Shown here: piece after piece, positions 57,216-64,000 of the stretch | How positions within the stretch are numbered: the stretch's first letter is position 1 | Layout of the letters: each line of letters begins with the position of its first letter | Assembly: GCF_039691755.1 (NCBI RefSeq) | Contig: NZ_CP137552.1 | Coordinates: 3,224,001-3,288,000 of the forward strand | Direction: 5' to 3' | Source of the DNA: Halomonas sp. Bachu 37 | Lineage (GTDB): Bacteria > Pseudomonadota > Gammaproteobacteria > Pseudomonadales > Halomonadaceae | DNA length: 64,000 nucleotides | Made by a program: the position numbers and the translations under genes | The notes under the pieces: generated by a model | Databases searched by the model: none | What the model saw: the letters and a program-made list of their open reading frames with translations, nothing else | What the model was told of the DNA's origin: nothing

Positions 57216-57770
57216 TCACTTCGACTGGCACTCATACCAGCCGAGATATCCGACGGTCAGTCCCTGCTCCAGCGAAAAGTGCAGCTCCGCCTCAATGAGT
57301 TCTCCTGATTCAGGCTTCTCCTCGCTGTCAGAAGCCACCCGCATTTCCAAACCTTCAGCAGAGAGTTTCAAGCCCTCCTCCAGGCTTTCATAGCCCGGCG
57401 CCTTGTCTGCTGAAAGCTCCACCAGCCGACCATGGATCTTGGTCACGCCAAGCGGTTCTTCGCTATGATCAGCGTTGCTTATCGCCAGGATCGGCAGGCT
57501 TTCGGCGGTATAACGGTAGGCGCAATACGAAACGTCGCCCAACACCTTCGCGATCTCGGCGTCTTCCATCGTCTGCGGATCAATGGCCGGTATATCAGGC
57601 GACTGAACAGCTTCCTGCGCACCGACCACTTCAGGAGACGGACCTTGCATTGTCGAATTTTTCGTATCAGCAGTCGCGGAATCACCATAGCCGCCGAACA
57701 AAGCGATGCCTGACACGACAGCAGAGAAGAGAAACGTCTTTCGAGCGTGGCTTGGTAAACGAGTCAACAT
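57216..57770 (-). CDS. Secreted protein of unknown function in metal-response cluster
   Basis: A protein of 184 residues with a signal-like N-terminus (FLFSAVVSGIALFGGYGDSA). The mature part has an acidic linker and a probable small beta-domain (VLGDVSYCAYRYTAESLPIL, EAELHFSLEQGLTVGYLGWY) with cysteines near residues 83 and 181. I do not recognise a family. Its ATG overlaps the stop of the DUF305 gene by one base, so it is coupled to that operon. Confidence 0.65.
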   Translation of the reverse strand: MLTRLPSHARKTFLFSAVVSGIALFGGYGDSATADTKNSTMQGPSPEVVGAQEAVQSPDIPAIDPQTMEDAEIAKVLGDVSYCAYRYTAESLPILAISNADHSEEPLGVTKIHGRLVELSADKAPGYESLEEGLKLSAEGLEMRVASDSEEKPESGELIEAELHFSLEQGLTVGYLGWYECQSK

Positions 57771-58225
57771 TATTCTGCCCTCTCAAGGTCGCGGATAAGG
57801 TACTTCATCTCGGCAATTTCGCGACGCTGCGCAGCAATGATATCGTCGGCCAACTTACGAACGCGAGGATCTGTAATCTGCGCGCGTTCGCTTGTCATGA
57901 TCGCGATCGAATGGTGAGGAATCATCGCCTTCATGTACGCCGTGTCGTCAACCGTCGCTTGGCTACGGACGAGCCATAACGCAGCGATAAAGAGCAGAGC
58001 ACTTCCCACGTAAATCGCGATATTCATCATTTTCTTCTGGTACATGTTGAGCATGAAACTCAGCATCACAACAGCCATCACAGCACCCATGACCAAGGCC
58101 ATCCAGGCTCTGGTTTCGCTCCAAAACACGTGCTCGAAGGCATAGGTATTGAGGTACATCACCCCATACATGATTATCGTGGACGTCGTAACCATCGCGC
58201 CGAAACGCCAGTAAGACATGTTCAT
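57770..58225 (-). CDS. DUF305 membrane protein
   Basis: A protein of 151 residues. Three membrane helices occupy residues 1-90 (AMVTTSTIIMYGVMYLN, AWMALVMGAVMAVVMLSFML and IAIYVGSALLFIAALWLV). The DUF305 part follows: YMKAMIPHHSIAIMTSERAQ and KLADDIIAAQRREIAEM. The HH motif and methionine residues suggest copper handling, as in related proteins. It follows the cytochrome c by 12 bases. Confidence 0.86.
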   Translation of the reverse strand: MNMSYWRFGAMVTTSTIIMYGVMYLNTYAFEHVFWSETRAWMALVMGAVMAVVMLSFMLNMYQKKMMNIAIYVGSALLFIAALWLVRSQATVDDTAYMKAMIPHHSIAIMTSERAQITDPRVRKLADDIIAAQRREIAEMKYLIRDLERAE

Positions 58226-58237
58226 CGCTTTTTCCTT

Positions 58238-58783
58238 TTAATGTCCGTGGGCTGTTGAATTTTCCGTATCGAAATCAGCAAACTCATCTGCCGTCATGCC
58301 GGGAAGACGCATGACGAAGGCAACGATTTCCCAGAGTTCATCATCGCTGTGCGTTGGACCGAACGCAGGCATCCCACTCATGCGAACGCCGTGCTCTACC
58401 AACCAGAACACCTCGTTGGGTTCCCATTCTGAAACCACGTCGGGAAGATGCGGCGGTTGAGGCAGCATACCCTGGGCCCATTCACTCTTTTCTTCCCCCG
58501 GGCCGCCGTGACAGTGTTGGCACATTGATTTGTAGCGAGTTGCGCCAGGAGCAACCATTGCGTCATCGAGCAACGGCACCTCAATGTCTTCGGCCCGATC
58601 CGAAATCGAGTTTTTCATCGTGGTTTCGAGCGCCCACCGAACGACGGGTTGGTGATCTTCGGTCGCGGCCACGTTATAGGCACCCGAATACGCTACCCAA
58701 ATACCGACAACGAACGCAATCAGAACCACCGCTGCTAACGCAACGGCTGCACCTATCGCGAGTTGCCGCGTTTTCGTCTGCAT
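58238..58783 (-). CDS. Membrane-anchored cytochrome c
   Basis: A protein of 181 residues with an N-terminal membrane helix (AIGAAVALAAVVLIAFVVGI) and one CQHCH haem site near residue 88; the distal methionine is probably in VRMSGMPAFGPTHSDDELWE. It looks like a class I mono-haem cytochrome. It is the first gene of the minus-strand group with DUF305 and the unknown secreted protein, and diverges from the copper-type response regulator. Confidence 0.88.
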   Translation of the reverse strand: MQTKTRQLAIGAAVALAAVVLIAFVVGIWVAYSGAYNVAATEDHQPVVRWALETTMKNSISDRAEDIEVPLLDDAMVAPGATRYKSMCQHCHGGPGEEKSEWAQGMLPQPPHLPDVVSEWEPNEVFWLVEHGVRMSGMPAFGPTHSDDELWEIVAFVMRLPGMTADEFADFDTENSTAHGH

Positions 58784-59095
58784 AACGTCACCTCACGTTT
58801 AGCCAGGGCGAGTTAAGCTCGTCCTTGTCTACGTGACCGGATCCGAACAGTGAAGTTTCGACCAATACACTAAGCTTACAGAATTGTAATGTTACATTTT
58901 TTCTGGCCTTGCTTCGGTTAATGCTATCCGGGCAAGAAGGGAGCCGGGCAGTTCATACTCGTCGAAAGGGCGGTTTAGGCCGGGTTTCACTTGCAATGGT
59001 ATTCTTTCGGTAGACTTTCAGTCGCACAAAGCTTCGGTCCGTCCGTCCGATTTGCCGCCTCGAGCTGCACAATGAGCTACTGCCAGGAGCCGCCT
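58784..59095. other. Divergent promoter region between cytochrome c and copR
   Basis: A 312-base stretch without a gene. It holds the TTACA-N4-TGTAA dyad at 58876 and further AT-rich sequence (TTACATTTTTTC). It also has an in-frame extension of copR that lacks a ribosome site. It should contain both promoters. Confidence 0.6.
58876..58889. promoter_or_regulatory. CopR/CusR-type operator candidate
   Basis: TTACAGAATTGTAA is a dyad of 5-bp arms with a 4-base spacer. A second TTACA half-site follows at 58892. Heavy-metal response regulators bind such TTACA/TGTAA repeats; it lies between the cytochrome operon and copR, so it could serve both. Confidence 0.6.
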
Positions 59096-59794
59096 GTGAA
59101 AAAGCTGCCATTAAAAATCATGGTTGCAGAAGATGAGCCCAAAACCGGCGTGTACTTGAAACAGGGATTGACTGAGGCAGGGTTTGTCGTTGATCTCGTG
59201 ACTAATGGTGCCGACGCGTTCCAGCAAGCCGTCAACGAGCCTTATGGCCTGCTAGTGCTCGATGTAATGATGCCTGATATGGATGGTTGGCAAGTGCTTG
59301 AAAACGTTCGTGCGGCCGGACGGCAGACGCCAACCTTATTTCTGACTGCGCGCGATCGGGTCGAGGACCGCGTGAAGGGACTCGAACTCGGAGCGGACGA
59401 CTATCTAATCAAACCGTTTGCCTTTTCCGAGTTGCTTGCCCGGGTGAAATCGCTGCTTCGCCGAGGAAATGGCACCGCCTTCCAGCCAACCTTGATCATT
59501 GAAGATCTCCAGCTGGACCTAATCAAGCGGCGAGCAGCGCGCGGCGGCAGACGTATCGACCTGACCGCTAAAGAATTCATGTTGTTGGAGCTACTGCTTC
59601 GCCACTGTGGTGAAGTGCTATCCAAATCGTTTATTGCATCAAAAGTCTGGGGTATCGATTTCGATAGCGATACCAACATCATCGAAGTCGCTATTCGACG
59701 GCTGCGAGCGAAAATCGATGATGATTTCCCGATAAAGCTGATCCATACCGTACGCGGCATGGGTTACCTTATCGACGAGCCAGGATCTCGCTAG
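59096..59794 (+). CDS. copR: Heavy-metal response regulator (CopR/CusR-like, OmpR family)
   Basis: A protein of 232 residues. The receiver domain has the acidic pocket (AEDEPKTG), the phosphorylated aspartate D56 ([13 protein letters not shown]) and the lysine K106 ([11 protein letters not shown]). The DNA-binding winged helix ends [16 protein letters not shown] and [12 protein letters not shown]. This wording is that of the heavy-metal (copper/silver) regulator subfamily. The GTG at 59096 has AGGAG upstream and gives the family-typical start; a longer ATG frame is less likely. The sensor gene is convergent, with only two bases between the stop codons, unusual for a two-component pair. Confidence 0.85.
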   Translation: MKKLPLKIMVAEDEPKTGVYLKQGLTEAGFVVDLVTNGADAFQQAVNEPYGLLVLDVMMPDMDGWQVLENVRAAGRQTPTLFLTARDRVEDRVKGLELGADDYLIKPFAFSELLARVKSLLRRGNGTAFQPTLIIEDLQLDLIKRRAARGGRRIDLTAKEFMLLELLLRHCGEVLSKSFIASKVWGIDFDSDTNIIEVAIRRLRAKIDDDFPIKLIHTVRGMGYLIDEPGSR

Positions 59795-59796
59795 GC

Positions 59797-62395
<2,599 letters not shown>

Positions 62396-62411
62396 TCACT
62401 GTGCCACTACA

Positions 62412-62414
62412 AAG
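62412..62414. repeat. Target-site duplication, right copy (AAG)
   Basis: Repeats the AAG left of the IS. Confidence 0.8.
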
Positions 62415-62447
62415 AGCCATCCGTCCCCTTAGCGACAACTTGTTCAT
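62415..62447 (-). pseudogene. Displaced first 11 codons of the sensor kinase
   Basis: Reads MNKLSLRGRMA with the ribosome site GAGGAGAG upstream. Joined to 61155 without the IS and one duplication it runs into LLFVMVV of the kinase in frame, giving MALLFVMVVTAVLTLAAV, a normal first membrane helix. This is therefore the original start of the kinase gene. Confidence 0.88.
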
Positions 62448-62521
62448 TTCGCTCTCCTCGGTCATTGAAACGAACAAAACACTACCAATGCCCAGGTGCG
62501 AGATGGATTGACAGTATTTTT

Positions 62522-62535
62522 GGCTGAATTCAGCC
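62522..62535. promoter_or_regulatory. Perfect 14-bp palindrome upstream of the cupredoxin gene
   Basis: GGCTGAATTCAGCC is self-complementary. It lies 60 bases before the cupredoxin ATG and about 75 bases before the original kinase start. It may be an operator for one of the two response regulators; no known consensus fits. Confidence 0.45.
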
Positions 62536-62594
62536 TATCTTCAGGTTGGTGCGTTACAAGTGAGCCTCCCTGACTAAATCAATGAGGTAATCCC

Positions 62595-63086
62595 ATGCGT
62601 AAGGTTTTATTACTGACGCTGGTCCTAGGTATCACTACGTCAGCTGCCTTTGCAGCCGGTGAGCACGGTGATTTACATACATCGGTGAGCGATGCCGAAG
62701 TTGATCGTACCATCCGTTTCGAGGCTGGTGACATGTGGTTCGATCCTGTGGGGCTCGATATAGTCCCCAGGGAGACCATAAGGTTTGAGATAATCAATAC
62801 CGGCAATCTCGAACATGAATTCGTGATCGGCGATGCCGAGGCCCAGGAGGAGCATCGCAAGTTGATGCTGGAAATGGGAGGCAGCCATGGTAATGGAGGA
62901 CATGGAGGTCATGCTATGGTTGAGGGAGAGCATGGCAGCTATATGCCCTCTGTGACCATTGCGCCGGGTGACACAGCAGACCTCGTCTGGACCGCCCCAG
63001 AGAATATCGACGGTCTGGAATATGCTTGCAACATTCCGGGGCACTATGAAGCTGGAATGTACGGTAACTTTGATACTCAGGGGTGA
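62595..63086 (+). CDS. Cupredoxin-family copper protein
   Basis: A periplasmic protein of 163 residues with a signal peptide ending SAAFAA. The type 1 copper ligands are visible as the His in NLEHEFVIG and the C-N-I-P-G-H-Y-E-A-G-M motif (YACNIPGHYEAGMYG). A His, Gly and Met-rich insertion (GGSHGNGGHGGHAMVEGEHG) may give additional copper binding. Likely roles are copper sequestration or electron transfer. The next gene starts 9 bases later, so it forms an operon with the second two-component system. Confidence 0.92.
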   Translation: MRKVLLLTLVLGITTSAAFAAGEHGDLHTSVSDAEVDRTIRFEAGDMWFDPVGLDIVPRETIRFEIINTGNLEHEFVIGDAEAQEEHRKLMLEMGGSHGNGGHGGHAMVEGEHGSYMPSVTIAPGDTADLVWTAPENIDGLEYACNIPGHYEAGMYGNFDTQG

Positions 63087-63095
63087 TCCCGTCGC

Positions 63096-63761
63096 ATGAA
63101 ACTGTTGCTATTGGAAGACGATGACCTGTTGGCGGAAAGCCTAGCAGAGAGTCTTAAAGACAACGGTTACCTGGTCGATTTGGCCGCCTCGGTGAGGGCG
63201 GCTAAGTCGCTTATGGCAACCGAGAAGTACGAGCTTGCCATTATCGATATTGGCTTACCCGATGGCTCGGGGCTTGAGCTACTCACCCATTGGCGGCAGC
63301 AAAAGCAGGACAATTCCATCTTGATTCTCACCGCGCGGGATACCTGGGAGGATAAGGTGGTCGGCTTGGAGAAAGGCGCGGACGACTATCTCACCAAACC
63401 CTTTCACGAAGCCGAACTCATGGCACGCTTGAAAGCCTTGCGGCGACGGCGTTCGGGGCAACTTTCTGCGCGGCTATCGCTTGGTGGCGTGGTTCTGGAC
63501 GAAGCCAGCCAATGCGTTAACGTGGATGGCAAGCCCGAACAGCCGTTGACGGCTACCGAGTTCCGCCTGCTGCGCTATTTGATGCATCATCCGAATCGTG
63601 TTCATTCCAAAGAGCACTTGTTAGATCAACTTTACGCACTTGAGCAGGACGCAGCCGCTTCTAATCTGATAGAAGTCTATATTGCCCGCTTACGCCGCTA
63701 TGTGGGCAAGCCGCTGATTCAAACCCGCCGTGGCCAAGGGTATGTGTTCATTGCGGATTAA
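63096..63761 (+). CDS. OmpR-family response regulator (QseB/PmrA-like)
   Basis: A protein of 221 residues. The receiver has EDDD at residues 7-10, the phosphorylated D51 (AIIDIGLPDGSG) and lysine in ADDYLTKPFHEAEL; the C-terminal winged helix ends LIEVYIARLRRYVGKP and TRRGQGYVFIAD. The wording is of the PmrA/QseB group, different from the heavy-metal subfamily of copR. It overlaps the following sensor gene by 20 bases. Because it follows the cupredoxin, it is likely a regulator of metal or envelope stress. Confidence 0.9.
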   Translation: MKLLLLEDDDLLAESLAESLKDNGYLVDLAASVRAAKSLMATEKYELAIIDIGLPDGSGLELLTHWRQQKQDNSILILTARDTWEDKVVGLEKGADDYLTKPFHEAELMARLKALRRRRSGQLSARLSLGGVVLDEASQCVNVDGKPEQPLTATEFRLLRYLMHHPNRVHSKEHLLDQLYALEQDAAASNLIEVYIARLRRYVGKPLIQTRRGQGYVFIAD

Positions 63762-64000
63762 TCGACGTAGTTTGCGCTTTCGTCTTCTGACATGGCTGGG
63801 CGGCGTGGCGTTGCTGGTAGTCGTGCTTACTTGGCTGCTTCACGGGATTTTCTTGCAGAGCCTCGCTCGAGATTTTTTGGGCGAACGCTTACAGCGCGAA
63901 GCCGACCACGCGGTAGCACAGCTCCAGCAAGACCAAACCACCGTGCCCACCTCGCTCGCCTCGGTCAGCCACGGCTACCAAATCTTTCATCACTTATATG
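63742..64000 (+). CDS. Sensor histidine kinase, N-terminal part (runs off window)
   Basis: Only 86 codons are present. They read MCSLRINRRSLRFRLLTWL, then a membrane helix (GVALLVVVLTWLLHGIFLQS) and the start of a periplasmic domain (EADHAVAQLQQDQTTVPTSL). This is the usual N-terminus of QseC/PmrB-like kinases. The ATG at 63742 has AAGGG upstream; a TTG at 63751 is possible. It overlaps the response regulator, as in normal operonic pairs. Confidence 0.8.
   Translation, partial: MCSLRINRRSLRFRLLTWLGGVALLVVVLTWLLHGIFLQSLARDFLGERLQREADHAVAQLQQDQTTVPTSLASVSHGYQIFHHLY

Overview
The window (64 kb, GC-rich) looks like chromosomal DNA of a moderately halophilic gammaproteobacterium of the Halomonas type. 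The basis is gene content and order: an acidic proteome, xseB-ispA-dxs, finR/fpr, glnK-amtB next to ubiK, an AapJQMP amino-acid transporter, a nap operon and malate synthase G. No rRNA, tRNA or CRISPR array was recognised. The genus assignment is inference.

Region by region. 1-4.5 kb (minus strand): the N-terminal part of a YbiO-like mechanosensitive channel, a YqaA-like membrane protein, an IclR regulator, an enoyl-CoA hydratase-like protein lacking both catalytic glutamates, and serA. 4.7-8.7 kb: xseB, ispA, dxs (isoprenoid precursors) and djlA. 8.7-11.2 kb: a hemolysin III-like protein, a small membrane protein and a zinc alcohol dehydrogenase. 11.3-14.2 kb: ribA, hemE and speE. 14.3-19.8 kb: a polar amino-acid ABC transporter with two tandem binding proteins (aapJ1, aapJ2) followed by aapQMP; a near-consensus sigma-54 promoter precedes aapJ2. 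19.9-24.2 kb: a histidine phosphatase and a phnDCEE phosphonate-type transporter. 24.2-28.6 kb: a host-attachment-family protein, a chemoreceptor with a perfect sigma-28 promoter, and the divergent finR/fpr pair around a 15-bp perfect dyad. 28.7-32.6 kb: nitrogen control (glnK, an EamA transporter, amtB, a second glnK with a sigma-54 promoter) and ubiK.

32.7-41.4 kb is an iron-uptake island lying between ubiK and comM: an IutA-like receptor, an AraC regulator, a 19-bp tandem repeat array, a ferrichrome-type receptor, an orphan fhuD and a second ferrichrome-type receptor, with Fur-like boxes. 41.5-44.6 kb: comM, a hydrolase and a small secreted acidic protein. 44.6-49.4 kb: napEFDABC (periplasmic nitrate reduction). 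49.5-56.3 kb: a DUF4142-like periplasmic protein, malate synthase G, an OprB-type porin, two adjacent secreted low-complexity proteins (one built of NQWRDD repeats) and a hotdog thioesterase.

56.4-64 kb is a metal (probably copper) response island: a DUF411 protein behind a MerR-type promoter, an unknown secreted protein, a DUF305 protein and a cytochrome c, then a CopR-like regulator and a convergent sensor kinase, a cupredoxin, and a second two-component pair running off the window. A complete 1256-bp IS3-family element with a 3-bp target duplication sits inside the sensor kinase gene. It separates the first 11 codons from the rest, and the original reading frame can be rebuilt exactly by removing it.
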